Notes: generated from the sequence alone by a model not told the origin. A stretch of DNA of 64,000 nt from VRUE01 sp963747765 (GCA_963747765.1 CAVVGH010000013.1:25573-89572), one strand, 5' to 3'. Shown: positions 6,958 through 15,327, counted from the stretch's first letter. Made by a program: numbers and translations.

Positions 6958-7825
6958 GCGGAGCCCGGCCAGCTTCGCAGACGATGGCGTCGTCGCGATC
7001 CAGTCGCGCGGCGACAGCCTCGGCGGCGGCCAGGTCGGGGAAGAGGCCGAAGGCGGTGGGGCCAGAGCCCGTCAGCAGGGCAACCGGAGCGCCCGCATCG
7101 CGCAGCTCGTCCAGGGCATCGCCGATCGCCGGGCGCAGCGAGCGGGCGGCGGGCTCGAGATCGTTGGCAAGCAGCGCCGCGTAGGAGAGGGGCGAAGCGG
7201 CTGCGCCCGCCGCAGCGCGAAACCGGTCCGCCAGCTCGTCGAGCTCGGCGGCGCCGCGGCCAAGGCCGAGTCGGTCGGCCTCGGCAAAGACCTCCGCGGT
7301 GCTCAACCCGCCGCCGCCCGGGAGCAGGACAACCGCATGGCGCGGTGGCTCCGGCAGCCTCTCCACGCGCTCTCCGACCCCCTGCACCAGCGAGAGAGCG
7401 GGCAGCAGCTGCGAGGGGACGTCCGCGCCGAGCTCGGCGGCGATCGCCTCGAGGTCCGGAATCCATCCGGCGCCTCCCGCCGGATCCCGGGCAAAGCGCA
7501 GAATCGCGGCAGCATCCGCGCTGCCGCCGCCCAACCCCGCGGCCACCGGGATGCGCTTCGTTATCTCCACTCGGAGAGGGGGGTGCTTCCAGCCCCGAGC
7601 GCGTAGAGCGGCAAGGGCCTCCGCGACCAGATTGTCACCCTCGACGCCGGCGCAGACAACCTCGTCAAAGCCTGCGCCGCTCGCCGCAGGCTCGCCCGGG
7701 CGAATCTCAATCAGATCGGCGAGCTCCAGCGGCTCGAACAGCGAGCACAGCTCGTGCAGGCCGTCCTCGCGGCGCGGCCCGAGGAAGAGACAGAGGTTGA
7801 GCTTGGCTGGAGCGGAGAGCCGCAA
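6947..7825 (-). CDS. ispE: 4-diphosphocytidyl-2-C-methyl-D-erythritol kinase
   Basis: GHMP kinase of the MEP pathway, phosphorylating CDP-methylerythritol with ATP. About 292 residues with the N-terminal APAKLNLCLFLG, the ATP-binding loop PVAAGLGGGSADAAA and the C-terminal LTGSGPTAFGLF. The natural start is uncertain: family alignment begins near TTG 7825 (LRLSAPAKLN). The frame stays open to GTG 7921, but those 32 extra codons are read through a palindrome and match nothing. Either the palindrome displaced the original start or it now supplies an extension. Part of the metG-tatD-rsmA-ispE minus-strand run. Confidence 0.9.
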   Translation of the reverse strand: MRLSAPAKLNLCLFLGPRREDGLHELCSLFEPLELADLIEIRPGEPAASGAGFDEVVCAGVEGDNLVAEALAALRARGWKHPPLRVEITKRIPVAAGLGGGSADAAAILRFARDPAGGAGWIPDLEAIAAELGADVPSQLLPALSLVQGVGERVERLPEPPRHAVVLLPGGGGLSTAEVFAEADRLGLGRGAAELDELADRFRAAAGAAASPLSYAALLANDLEPAARSLRPAIGDALDELRDAGAPVALLTGSGPTAFGLFPDLAAAEAVAARLDRDDAIVCEAGRAPRAT

Positions 7826-7830
7826 GAGGT

Positions 7831-7935
7831 CTATCCCGGTAGGGATTCCACTTAACTTTTTCGGTGGAACGGAAATGGTCCACCATGGGCGGGGTCGGCG
7901 AAAAAGTACAAGACGTTCCACCCCTACCGGGATAG
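7831..7935. repeat. 105-bp palindrome at the rsmA-ispE junction
   Basis: Outer arms CTATCCCGGTAGGG (7831-7844) and CCCTACCGGGATAG (7922-7935) are perfectly complementary, 14 bp. A second stem, GGTGGA/TCCACC, lies in the centre, and CTTTTTC/GAAAAAG-type segments sit between. It contains the last codons and stop of rsmA and everything just upstream of ispE. It may act as an attenuator or be an inserted palindromic repeat. Confidence 0.88.
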
Positions 7936-8679
7936 GCCTCTCGCCAATGCTCGGAAATCCTCTGGGGAGAGGGACTCGGCGCGGGCGTCTTCAGGGAGGC
8001 CCAGCTCCCGCAGCGCGGCCCGGGTGTCCCTCAGGGAGCCGGGCCGAACATGCTCGACGGAGCGAGCGAGTGACTTGCGACGGTGCGCGAACGCGGCCCG
8101 GACGAGTTCGCGGGTTGGAGGATCGGCGGCCGGGCCGACACGGCGCAGCGAGAGGATCGCCGACTCGACCCGGGGCCGGGGGCGAAAGACGGCCGGGTCA
8201 ACGGTCCGCAGCAGCCTCACCTCGCAGGCGAGCTGCACGAGCACGCTCGGCGAGCCGTAGGTCCGGCTGCCGGGGGCGGCCCGCAACCGGTCGGCGATCT
8301 CCCGCTGGACCATGACCGTCCAGCGCGTCACCGACGCCAGCTCCACGACGGTCCGCAGGATCACCGGGGTCGCGACGGCGTAGGGCAGGTTGGCGACCAC
8401 CGCCGTGGGCGCCGGCGCGAGCGCCGCCAGATCCATCCTCATCGCATCCCCCCAGTGCAGAGCGACGTTTGGCCGCCCCGCAACCGATCCGAGCGAGGGC
8501 TCCAACCGCCGGTCCATCTCGACCGCATGCACGTGTGCCGCGACAGCCGCGAGGCGCTCCGTCAACACCCCTTCGCCGGCACCGACCTCGAGCACGATGT
8601 CGTCGGGGCTCAGGGCGGCGTCACGGAGGATCGCCTCAAGCAGGTTGGGGTCCGCGAGAAAGTTCTGCCCGAGGCGCAC
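7924..8679 (-). CDS. rsmA: 16S rRNA dimethyladenosine transferase RsmA (KsgA)
   Basis: Dimethylates A1518/A1519 of 16S rRNA late in 30S assembly, using SAM. About 251 residues. It begins VRLGQNFLADPNLL, the family opening; SAM motif I is VLEVGAGEGVLTERL and motif IV is NLPYAVATPV, followed by MVQREIADRL and FRPRPRVESAIL. GTG 8679 is chosen because it is 8 bases after the tatD stop and matches the family start; TTG 8682 is the alternative. The terminal codons lie in the palindrome shared with ispE, so the final GLSR may differ from relatives. Confidence 0.95.
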   Translation of the reverse strand: MRLGQNFLADPNLLEAILRDAALSPDDIVLEVGAGEGVLTERLAAVAAHVHAVEMDRRLEPSLGSVAGRPNVALHWGDAMRMDLAALAPAPTAVVANLPYAVATPVILRTVVELASVTRWTVMVQREIADRLRAAPGSRTYGSPSVLVQLACEVRLLRTVDPAVFRPRPRVESAILSLRRVGPAADPPTRELVRAAFAHRRKSLARSVEHVRPGSLRDTRAALRELGLPEDARAESLSPEDFRALARGLSR

Positions 8680-8687
8680 CAACGCGC

Positions 8688-9455
8688 CTACCAGCCGAAG
8701 AGGGCGCGCCCGTTTGCCTCGACGGTCCGCGTCAGCTCCTCGTAGGAGATGCCTCGAACCTCCGCCACCGCCCGCGCTGTGTGGACCACGTGGGCCGGTT
8801 CGTTCGGCCTGCCGCGAACCGGCTGCGGCGCCAGGTAGGGAGCGTCGGTCTCCACCAGCAGCAGCTCGTCGGGCACCGTCTCGGCCGCTTCGCGCAGTGC
8901 ATCGGACTTGGGATAGGTGACGATCCCGGAGAAGGAGCACCACCAGCCGCGCTCGATCGCGTCATCCACCCGCCAGGGAGCGAGAAAGCAGTGCAGGATC
9001 ACCTTTACGCCGGCCCCGCGGGCGTCGAGCATCTCGAAGACCTCGTCGGTTGCCGTCGTCTCGCCGTCCGGATCGCGGGCGTGGATGACGATCGGCAGGT
9101 CGCGGTCGCGCGCGATCTCGATCTGCGCCTCGAAGGCCCGCCGCTGCTCGGCGGGACTGGCCGTCTCGCGGTAGTGGTCGATTCCGGTCTCGCCGATCGC
9201 CCGCACCCTGTCGTGCTCCGCAAGGCGCGCGATCTCCTCCGCCTGGGCGTCATCGAAGCCCTGCGCCGAGGTCGGGTGGCAGCCCACGGTGGCGTAGACC
9301 TCCGCGTGCCGCTCCGCCGCGCCGATCGCTGCAGCGTTCGCCTCGCCCCCGAGGCCCACGTTGAGCATCCTCTCCACCCCTGCCTCGCGGGCGGCGGCGA
9401 CCAGCTCGTCCTCGGCTCGCTCGCAGAGGAACAGGTGGGTGTGGGAATCGATCAT
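8688..9455 (-). CDS. tatD: TatD-family metal-dependent hydrolase (3'-5' DNase)
   Basis: A TIM-barrel amidohydrolase of 255 residues, with DNase activity in characterised members. Metal ligands are visible in MIDSHTHLF at the start, GETGIDHYRE, VIHARD and the later VETDAPYLAP. ATG 9455 is selected because DSHTHL normally lies within the first residues; a frame seven codons longer adds nothing recognisable. The rsmA start follows the stop by 8 bases. The order metG-tatD-rsmA-ispE is seen in many Gram-positive and actinobacterial genomes, supporting the calls. Confidence 0.95.
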   Translation of the reverse strand: MIDSHTHLFLCERAEDELVAAAREAGVERMLNVGLGGEANAAAIGAAERHAEVYATVGCHPTSAQGFDDAQAEEIARLAEHDRVRAIGETGIDHYRETASPAEQRRAFEAQIEIARDRDLPIVIHARDPDGETTATDEVFEMLDARGAGVKVILHCFLAPWRVDDAIERGWWCSFSGIVTYPKSDALREAAETVPDELLLVETDAPYLAPQPVRGRPNEPAHVVHTARAVAEVRGISYEELTRTVEANGRALFGW

Positions 9456-9484
9456 CCCCGCCAGTCTAAGAACCACCGTCCGTA

Positions 9485-9564
9485 GGAGAAACCCCGCACC
9501 GGTCCAGCGGAACTTGTGAGCGACCGAAGGGAGCGGGTTCCGTCAGACCGGCGCGGGGTTCTCC
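9485..9564. repeat. 80-bp palindrome between metG and tatD
   Basis: Left arm 9485-9504 (GGAGAAACCCCGCACCGGTC) pairs with 9546-9564 (GACCGGCGCGGGGTTCTCC) with one bulge and one mismatch; an inner stem CGGAAC/GTTCCG continues it. It begins 9 bases after the metG stop on the minus strand. It could terminate or attenuate transcription or be an inserted repeat. Confidence 0.88.
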
Positions 9565-9572
9565 GTCGGTTG

Positions 9573-11069
9573 CTATTCGATCTTCGGGAAGAGCTGTGGC
9601 ACGCGCTCGACCCGCTGGCCGCCGGGACCGGAGCCGAGCTCGGCCAGGGCGCGCGAGTCCTCTCCGAGCGCCACCAGCAGGCGGTCGGATGCCTGTGGAA
9701 GGTAGGGAACCAGCAGCAGGGTGGTCACGCGAAGCCCCTCCGCCAGGTTGTAGAGAACTTCGTCGAGCCGCTCGGGGTCGGCCTCGTCCTTCGCCAGCTC
9801 CCAGGGCCGCGTCTCCTCGACGTAGCGGTTGAGGCGGCGCACCAGCCTCCACACCTCCTCCAGGGCCTGGCTCAGCTCGGCAACGTCAAGCAGCTCGCTG
9901 AAGCGCTCGATGACACCTTCGAAGTCCTCCTCGAGCACGGCGTCGACAGCAGCCGGCGGCACGACTCCGTCGCGATAGCGCTCGACCATCGCCAGCACTC
10001 GACTGGCGAGGTTGCCGAAGTCGTTGGCCAGCTCGGTCTCGTAGCGAGCCTCAAACCCAGCCGTGGAGATCGAGCCGTCCTGGCCGAAGCTCACCTCCCG
10101 AAAGCAGTAGTGGCGCAGCGCGTCGGAGCCGAAGCGCTCGATCACCTCAAACGGGTCGAGCACGTTGCCAAGCGACTTCGACATCTTCTTCTCCCCCATC
10201 AGCAGGTAGCCGTGGATCGCCATCCGCTTCGGCGGCTCGAGGTCTGCGGCCCACAGGAGCGCCGGCCAGATCACGGCGTGGAACTTGAGGATGTCCTTCG
10301 CCATCACGTGCATGTCGGCGGGCCAGAAGCGCTTGGTGAGGTCCTCTCCCTCGCGGGCGAAGGTGAGCGCGGTGACGTAGTTGAGCAGCGCGTCGAACCA
10401 CACGTACATCCGCTGCTCGGGGTCCCAGGGCAGGCGCATCCCCCATTTCAGCTTCGGCCGGGACAGCGAGACGTCCTCGAGCCCCTGCTTGACGAACGAG
10501 ACGGCCTCGTTGCGGCGGAACTCGGGCACCACGAAGTCGGGACGTTCCTCGTAGAGGCCTTCCAGCTGTGCCTGGAAGGCAGAGAGGCGGAAGAACCAGT
10601 TCTCCTCCCGTTCGCGCTCCAGGGGGATCTCGTGGATCGGGCAGGTCTGGCCCGGCCCCAGCTCCCGCTCGGTCTTGAAGTCCGCGCAGCGCGGGCAGTA
10701 CCAGCCCTCGTAGACGCCCTTCGTCACCCAGCCGTTGTCGTAGACCCGCTGCATGATCTCGGCGACCTTCTCGCCGTGACGGGGATCGGAGGTGCGGATG
10801 AAGAAGTCGTTGGTGACGTCGATGATCGGCATCAGCTCACGGAACTTCTCGGTGTTGCGATCGGCCAGCTCCTGCGGCGAGATTCCCTCCCGCTCGGCGG
10901 CGGTCTCGATTGGCTCGCCGTGCTCGTCGGTGCCGGTCAGGAAGAAGACGTCCTCGCCGCGCTGGCGCATGTGACGGGCGAGGACGTCTGCGGCCATCGT
11001 CGAGTAGGCGTGGCCGAGGTGCGGCTCGGCGTTGACGTAGTAGATCGGGGTTGTGACGTAGTAGGCCAT
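9573..11069 (-). CDS. metG: Methionyl-tRNA synthetase
   Basis: Charges tRNA-Met. Class I synthetase of 498 residues, the short form without the C-terminal tRNA-binding appendage. Visible are the opening TTPIYYVNAEPHLGHAYS with the HIGH variant HLGH, the CPRC half of the zinc knuckle (the second half reads CPIHE, so only a partial metal site), and KMSKSLGN in MGEKKMSKSLGNVLDP. The anticodon-binding helical domain follows (FGNLASRVLAMV). ATG 11069 is a clean start. First gene of a minus-strand cluster with tatD, rsmA and ispE; rsmI lies 14 bases upstream in the same direction. Confidence 0.98.
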   Translation of the reverse strand: MAYYVTTPIYYVNAEPHLGHAYSTMAADVLARHMRQRGEDVFFLTGTDEHGEPIETAAEREGISPQELADRNTEKFRELMPIIDVTNDFFIRTSDPRHGEKVAEIMQRVYDNGWVTKGVYEGWYCPRCADFKTERELGPGQTCPIHEIPLEREREENWFFRLSAFQAQLEGLYEERPDFVVPEFRRNEAVSFVKQGLEDVSLSRPKLKWGMRLPWDPEQRMYVWFDALLNYVTALTFAREGEDLTKRFWPADMHVMAKDILKFHAVIWPALLWAADLEPPKRMAIHGYLLMGEKKMSKSLGNVLDPFEVIERFGSDALRHYCFREVSFGQDGSISTAGFEARYETELANDFGNLASRVLAMVERYRDGVVPPAAVDAVLEEDFEGVIERFSELLDVAELSQALEEVWRLVRRLNRYVEETRPWELAKDEADPERLDEVLYNLAEGLRVTTLLLVPYLPQASDRLLVALGEDSRALAELGSGPGGQRVERVPQLFPKIE

Positions 11070-11083
11070 CGGCGACTGCCAGG

Positions 11084-11911
11084 CTACCGGCGCGGCTCGC
11101 GCCCGGTCAGCGCTCGATAGAGGTCGTTCGCACGGGTTCCGGTCAGCGCGGCCACGACGCTTGCCGCGGCCCGCGGCCGCGCCCCGGACTGGACGAGGTG
11201 ACGGAGGGCGTCCACCGCGAAGCCGATGTCCTTGTCGTGCCCCTCCGAGGCGGCCGGGGCGATCACCAGCACGATCTCGCCCTTGACGTCACCGCGAAAG
11301 CGGCGAGCCAGCTCGGCAAGCGATCCACGCGAGACCTCCTCGTGCATCTTCGACAGCTCGCGACAGACGGCGACCTCGCGATCGGGGGCGATTGCCGCCA
11401 GGGCGGCGAGGGACTCGCCGACCCGGCGCGGCGACTCGAAGGCAACCACGGTCTCCGTCGAGCGCAGCACGCGCTCCATCTCACCGGCGCGCTTCGGCAG
11501 GAAGCCCTCGAAGCGCCAGCGGTCGGTCGGCAGCCCCGAAGCGACCAATGCCACCGGAACCACCGAGGGCCCCGGCAACACCGTCACCTCGAGATTGCGG
11601 TCGATGCAGCGGCGGATCAGCCGGTAGCCCGGGTCGGAGATCGCCGGCATTCCCGCGTCGGAGACGAGCGCGACCGTCGCGCCACGCTCGATCAGCTGGG
11701 CGAGCTCGGTCGCGCGCGCCGCTTCGTTGCCCTCGTGGTTGGAGATCAGAGGCGGCGCCGGGCGAATGCCCAGCTTGTCGAGCAGGCCGCCCGTGCGACG
11801 GGTGTCCTCGCAGGCGATGTAGTCGGCGGTGACCAGGGCATCCCGCACCCGAAAGGTGGTGTCGTCGAGGTTGCCGATTGGCGTCGGGCAGACGATCAAC
11901 GCGCCCGGCAT
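11084..11911 (-). CDS. rsmI: 16S rRNA (cytidine-1402-2'-O)-methyltransferase RsmI
   Basis: Methylates the ribose of C1402 in the 16S rRNA decoding centre. 275 residues of the tetrapyrrole-methylase fold: the glycine loop LIVCPTPIGNLDD at residues 5-17, ACEDTRRTGGLL, then VALVSDAGMPAISDPGYRLI, VLPGPSVVPVALVASGLP, and the RsmI-typical FEGFLPKR. The C-terminal region GARPRAAASVVAALTG is the usual small helical domain. It is 73 bases downstream of the ROK kinase gene and 14 bases before metG. Confidence 0.97.
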   Translation of the reverse strand: MPGALIVCPTPIGNLDDTTFRVRDALVTADYIACEDTRRTGGLLDKLGIRPAPPLISNHEGNEAARATELAQLIERGATVALVSDAGMPAISDPGYRLIRRCIDRNLEVTVLPGPSVVPVALVASGLPTDRWRFEGFLPKRAGEMERVLRSTETVVAFESPRRVGESLAALAAIAPDREVAVCRELSKMHEEVSRGSLAELARRFRGDVKGEIVLVIAPAASEGHDKDIGFAVDALRHLVQSGARPRAAASVVAALTGTRANDLYRALTGREPRR

Positions 11912-11984
11912 CAGACCGTGCCTCGATCCGGGCGGCGGATCGGCGCCCGCCGCGTCGCCTGCCGCTGCTTGAAGGCGGGGTCGG

Positions 11985-12938
11985 TCATCTCTCCAGTTCG
12001 ATCCGCGCCATCGCGGCGGCGCCGATCATCCCCGCATCCTGCCCGAGCTTTGCCGCCACCACCGGCGTGCGGTTCATCGGCGGCAGTGCCCGGGCCTGCA
12101 TCTCGCCGCGAGCCGGCTCGAGCAGGAGGTCGCCGGCCGCAATCACGCCGCCGCCGATCACGATCACCTCCGGCTCGAAGATGTTGGCGAGACTGGCGAG
12201 CGCGACGCCGAGCCGCTTGCCAACCGAGTCGAAGACCTTGATCGCCGTCGAATCCCCAGCCAGCGCCGCCTCCGTGACCGCCCTGCCGTCGATCTCGCGC
12301 CCGTCGGCGAGCATCTTGCCCAGGACAGAGTCGGGCTCCCATTCCGCCATGTTCAGCCCTTCCCGCCCCAGTGCCGTACCGGAGGCGAACACCTCGACGC
12401 AGCCGCGGTTGGTGCAGTTGCCCTGGCAGCGCGGCCCGTTCATGTCGATCACCATGTGACCGAGCTCGGCCCCGGCCCCGGTTGCCCCCCGGTAGATCTC
12501 TCCGCCGAGGATCAGGCCCCCGCCGATCCCAGTCCCGATCGTCAGCATCACCGCGTTGTCCGCGCCGCGCGCCGCCCCGTAGAGGTGCTCGGCAAGCGCC
12601 GCGACGTTGGCGTCGTTGTCGACGAAGGTCGGCAGGCCTGTTCGTTCGGAGACGAGGTCGCGGATCGGCAGATTCTCGATCGGCAGGTTCACCGCCGAGA
12701 CCGCGACCCCGCTGTCGTGGTCGATCGTCGCCGGAATACCCAGCCCCACCGCGCTGACCCCGGGCCTGGACTGCCGAGCCTCCTCGATCTCGCGAACCAC
12801 GAGCTCGACGAGCTCCTCCTCGCTCTGGCCGGTGGACCGCTCGCGGCTCTCCCAAACCACCTTGGACTCCGAATCGAGGACTCCGAGCAACAGCTTGGTC
12901 CCACCCAGATCCACCCCGATCGCGTCGGTTGAGGTCAT
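11985..12938 (-). CDS. ROK-family glucokinase
   Basis: An ATP-dependent sugar kinase of 317 residues, most likely glucokinase. The phosphate loop is VDLGGTKLLLGV, substrate residues lie in PTFVDNDANVAALAEH, and the second ATP loop is LTIGTGIGGGLILGG. GAELGHMVID carries the catalytic region, and CQGNCTNRGCVE is the ROK zinc-binding motif. The start is ATG 12938, two residues before the family opening. It is divergent from the LCP gene with only 30 bases between the two starts, so the promoters must overlap coding sequence on one side or the messages must be leaderless. Confidence 0.93.
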   Translation of the reverse strand: MTSTDAIGVDLGGTKLLLGVLDSESKVVWESRERSTGQSEEELVELVVREIEEARQSRPGVSAVGLGIPATIDHDSGVAVSAVNLPIENLPIRDLVSERTGLPTFVDNDANVAALAEHLYGAARGADNAVMLTIGTGIGGGLILGGEIYRGATGAGAELGHMVIDMNGPRCQGNCTNRGCVEVFASGTALGREGLNMAEWEPDSVLGKMLADGREIDGRAVTEAALAGDSTAIKVFDSVGKRLGVALASLANIFEPEVIVIGGGVIAAGDLLLEPARGEMQARALPPMNRTPVVAAKLGQDAGMIGAAAMARIELER

Positions 12939-12968
12939 GGCTGCTGGCAGGCGACCGCGGGCATCGGC

Positions 12969-14213
12969 ATGATTCCTAACCCTTTCATGCCGAGCAATGG
13001 TGAGCAGCAGCCCTCCGGGCCGCCCGAATACAAGGTCTACCGGTCCCGCCGGGGCCTCTTCCGAGGCTTTCGGAAGTCCGATCTGCCCGGCACTCTCGGA
13101 CCCGATGCGCAAGAGCCGAAGCGGCGCAGCCCTCTCGGCCAGCGCGACGCCCGGGGCCCCCGGCGTCCCCGCCGCGGCAGCAGGCGGGTGCTGAAATGGG
13201 TTGGCCTGGCGGCGCTCGGGTGGGTCCTGCTCAGCTTCCTCGCCTTCGCCGTCTCCGCTCAGCTGCAGGCCTTCAAGCTCTCCGGCGAGGCCAAGGCGAC
13301 GCTGCACGGCAATCCGTTCCTGCTCACCCACGCCCAGACGATCCTGGTCCTCGGCACCGATGCCCGGCCACCGGACACAGAAGAGCCCGGGGCAGCACCG
13401 TCCCAGGATTGCTTCGAACAGCAGTCCCACGGCGATGCCCCGCACGGCGAATGCTCGGTGGGCCAGTTCCGCGCCGACACGCTGATGCTGATCCGCGCCG
13501 GCGGCGGCAGCTTCCGCAAACTCTCGATCCCGCGCGACAGCTACGCCGAAATCCCCGGCCAGACCCCACAGAAGATCAACGCTGCCTACGCCTTCGGGGG
13601 CGCGGCGGCGGAGGTCAAGGCGGTGGAACAGTTCCTCGGCATCGAAATCGACCACGTCGCGATCGTCGACTTCACCGGGTTCGAAGACCTGATCGACGCG
13701 GTGGGCGGTGTCAAGGTCGACGTCCCCCACAAGATCTGCGCCGACATCTCGGGAGGCGCCGGGGGCGGACAGGGTGGCTTCACCCTGAGGCTCGGCAAGG
13801 GAGAGAACACGCTCGACGGCGAAAGGGCGCTCATCTACGCGCGCATCCGCGAGCCGAGCCCCTGCCCTGGGTCGGGGCGGAGCGCCTACGCCCTGGGCTA
13901 TGACGACTTCGACCGAGCCCAGGCGCAACAGGCGGTGATCAGCGGCATCAAGGGGCGACTGACCGATCCCCTCCGGATCCCCTACAACTTCGTCAAGGGG
14001 CCGATCATCGGCTGGGACGCGCCCAAGGCCTTTGTCAGCGACATGGGCTTTTTCACGATGCCCCAGCTGGTCCTGGCGGCGGCTATCGGCGGCGACAGCA
14101 AGGCCGACGTGCTCTGCGCGGGCGCCAGCTCCGAATGCGCCCCCGGCCCCGGGAGCAGTATCGAGGTGCCCGAAGCGGAACGCCGCCGCGCGGTCAAGCG
14201 CCTGCTCGGCTAG
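12969..14213 (+). CDS. LytR-CpsA-Psr (LCP) family cell-wall glycopolymer transferase
   Basis: LCP enzymes attach teichoic-acid-like polymers or arabinogalactan to peptidoglycan outside the membrane. 414 residues: a basic, proline-rich cytoplasmic tail (1-72), one membrane helix (about 75-95), then the LCP domain with VLGTDAR, FRADTLMLI, LSIPRDSYAEIPG, INAAYAFGG and the C-terminal arginines of ALIYARIRE. An unusual Cys-containing insertion (CFEQQSHGDAPHGEC) follows the first motif. ATG 12969 is used; ATG 12987 is possible. The stop codon is inside the 11-bp direct repeat that flanks element copy 2. Confidence 0.93.
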   Translation: MIPNPFMPSNGEQQPSGPPEYKVYRSRRGLFRGFRKSDLPGTLGPDAQEPKRRSPLGQRDARGPRRPRRGSRRVLKWVGLAALGWVLLSFLAFAVSAQLQAFKLSGEAKATLHGNPFLLTHAQTILVLGTDARPPDTEEPGAAPSQDCFEQQSHGDAPHGECSVGQFRADTLMLIRAGGGSFRKLSIPRDSYAEIPGQTPQKINAAYAFGGAAAEVKAVEQFLGIEIDHVAIVDFTGFEDLIDAVGGVKVDVPHKICADISGGAGGGQGGFTLRLGKGENTLDGERALIYARIREPSPCPGSGRSAYALGYDDFDRAQAQQAVISGIKGRLTDPLRIPYNFVKGPIIGWDAPKAFVSDMGFFTMPQLVLAAAIGGDSKADVLCAGASSECAPGPGSSIEVPEAERRRAVKRLLG

Positions 14214-14244
14214 CGCTTCCGCCTCGCTCATAGGCCGCCCCAGC

Positions 14245-14364
14245 CGCTCCGTTCGTCATTTGTACCGCTCAGCGACACATACAGCGAACGGAGTCTCGAT
14301 CAGGCCACGCCAACCGCTCCGTTCGTCATTTGTACCGCTCTGCGACACAAAGAGCGAACGGAGT
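14245..14364. repeat. Paired 50-bp hairpins, copy 2 (14245-14294 and 14315-14364)
   Basis: Same CGCTCCGTTCG...CGAACGGAG units as at 4.8 kb; spacing again exactly 70 bp. The loop has CGCTCAGCG in the first unit and CGCTCTGCG in the second, a change confined to the loop. Confidence 0.92.
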
Positions 14365-14445
14365 TCGTGGCCGCCCCTCTGGCCACTCCAGCGGCCGCAG
14401 CCGTGCGTAACGGCCCTCCTAAAGGTCCTGACCGCCCGGCCCTAC

Positions 14446-14504
14446 ACAGCCTCCCCTGTTTGCCCTCCTCACCTGCAAGTAGGAGGGCAAACAGGGGAGG
14501 CTGT
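14446..14504. repeat. Long GC-rich hairpin, copy 2
   Basis: Arms 14446-14469 and 14481-14504 are perfectly complementary over 24 bp. The 11-base loop CACCTGCAAGT is in the opposite orientation to copies 1 and 4. Confidence 0.93.
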
Positions 14505-14634
14505 CTCATCATCAATCGACCAGGGGTTCGTTTCGGGTTCACCAGACCCGTTTCGAACACCTCGTCCAGGAATTTTGAGAATCAATGATCGAAGGGTTCG
14601 TTTCGGGGTCCACCAGACCTTTCGTGACATCCTC

Positions 14635-14729
14635 GTTCTGAGCTTCGACAGAACGATCGACCCTGGTTCTGAGCTTCGACAGAACGATCGACCCTGGTTC
14701 TGAGATTCGACAGAACGATCGACGCTCGG
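14635..14729. repeat. Three tandem small hairpins inside element copy 2
   Basis: The unit GTTCTG-AGCTTCGA-CAGAAC plus GATCGACCCTG occurs three times in tandem (period 31 then 31), the last with AGATTCGA and GATCGACGCTC. Copies 1 and 4 carry one degenerate unit each. Confidence 0.85.
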
Positions 14730-14937
14730 TTCTTTTCGGGCGCGGTGGCGATGACCGTTTGAGGTCAAGCCATTTCCGCGTCCCCGTCGGAGAGTGAGGG
14801 AACTCGTGAATTTCGAACCCGCGTGAGAGAAACCGGGGTTTCGGGGAGCGGGACCGGGCCAGTCGGTCCTGAACGGTGTGGTCTGAGCGGCACGTGGGAG
14901 CCGGTGGCCCTGAGCCGACCGGACGCGCTTCGCTCGG

Positions 14938-15255
14938 CTAGCTTCCCGAGTCGCGGGCGGCCGTGGCCTTCGACTTGGAGCTGTCGGACTTCGAGGCGGT
15001 GGACTGCTTGGAGTCCGAGTCCTTCGACGCCTTTGACTCCCCGCCGCTGTCCGACGTGCCGTTGCTCGTCGCCGGCTTCTTCTTGCCGTAGTCGGTCGCG
15101 TAGAAGCCGGAGCCCTTGAAGTGCACCGCCACCGGGTGCAGAACGCGCTCGGCGGGAGCGTCGCACTCCTGACATTCGGCAAGTGGCTCATCGTTCATCT
15201 TCTGGATCACGTCGAAGACGTGTCCGTTGGCGCACTTGTACTCGTAAATCGGCAT
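14938..15255 (-). CDS. FmdB-family zinc-ribbon protein
   Basis: A 105-residue protein. The first 50 residues are the FmdB zinc ribbon: MPIYEYKCANGHVFD then CQECDAPAERVL, giving Cys-x3-His-like and Cys-x2-Cys metal ligands. The remainder is a low-complexity tail rich in Ser, Lys and Asp. FmdB was first described near formamidase genes and proposed as a regulator; the wider family role is unknown. A longer upstream frame exists, but MPIYEY is the universal family start. Its TAG stop lies in the 11-bp repeat of element copy 2, so the LCP and FmdB genes ended against each other before insertion. Confidence 0.88.
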   Translation of the reverse strand: MPIYEYKCANGHVFDVIQKMNDEPLAECQECDAPAERVLHPVAVHFKGSGFYATDYGKKKPATSNGTSDSGGESKASKDSDSKQSTASKSDSSKSKATAARDSGS

Positions 15256-15327
15256 GCCGATCGGGATTATCGCAGCCGGCCGCGTGGAGGCCGCCTCGCG
15301 GCGCCCGTCGCCATATACGGTTCGGCG

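Larger units (their letters stand above)
14215..14931. mobile_element. Hairpin-rich non-autonomous element, copy 2 (MITE-like)
   Basis: About 717 bp of non-coding sequence between the convergent LCP and FmdB genes. The 11-bp GCTCGGCTAGC occurs at 14204-14214 and 14932-14942, the candidate target duplication. Ends are diverged versions of the copy-1 ends (CGCTTCCGCCTCGCTCA left; GACCGGACGCGCTTCG right). Internal order: two 50-bp hairpins, GTGCGTAACGGCCCT, the 24-bp-arm hairpin, two related TTCGTTTCGGGGTCCACCAG units, three tandem GTTCTG...CAGAAC hairpins, a GGCGATGACCGTTTGAGGTC block shared with copy 4, and a terminal block (14800-14890) shared with copy 3. Confidence 0.72.

Noticed and set aside
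11985..14231. 748-residue frame joining the ROK kinase to sequence opposite the LCP gene
   Set aside because: Only the last 317 residues match a family; the rest is antisense to the LCP gene. The kinase starts at 12938.
15256..15327. T-box or other leader element before glyS
   Set aside because: The space to the fmdB start is 72 bases, too short for a T-box, and no TGGNACCGCG-like sequence is present.
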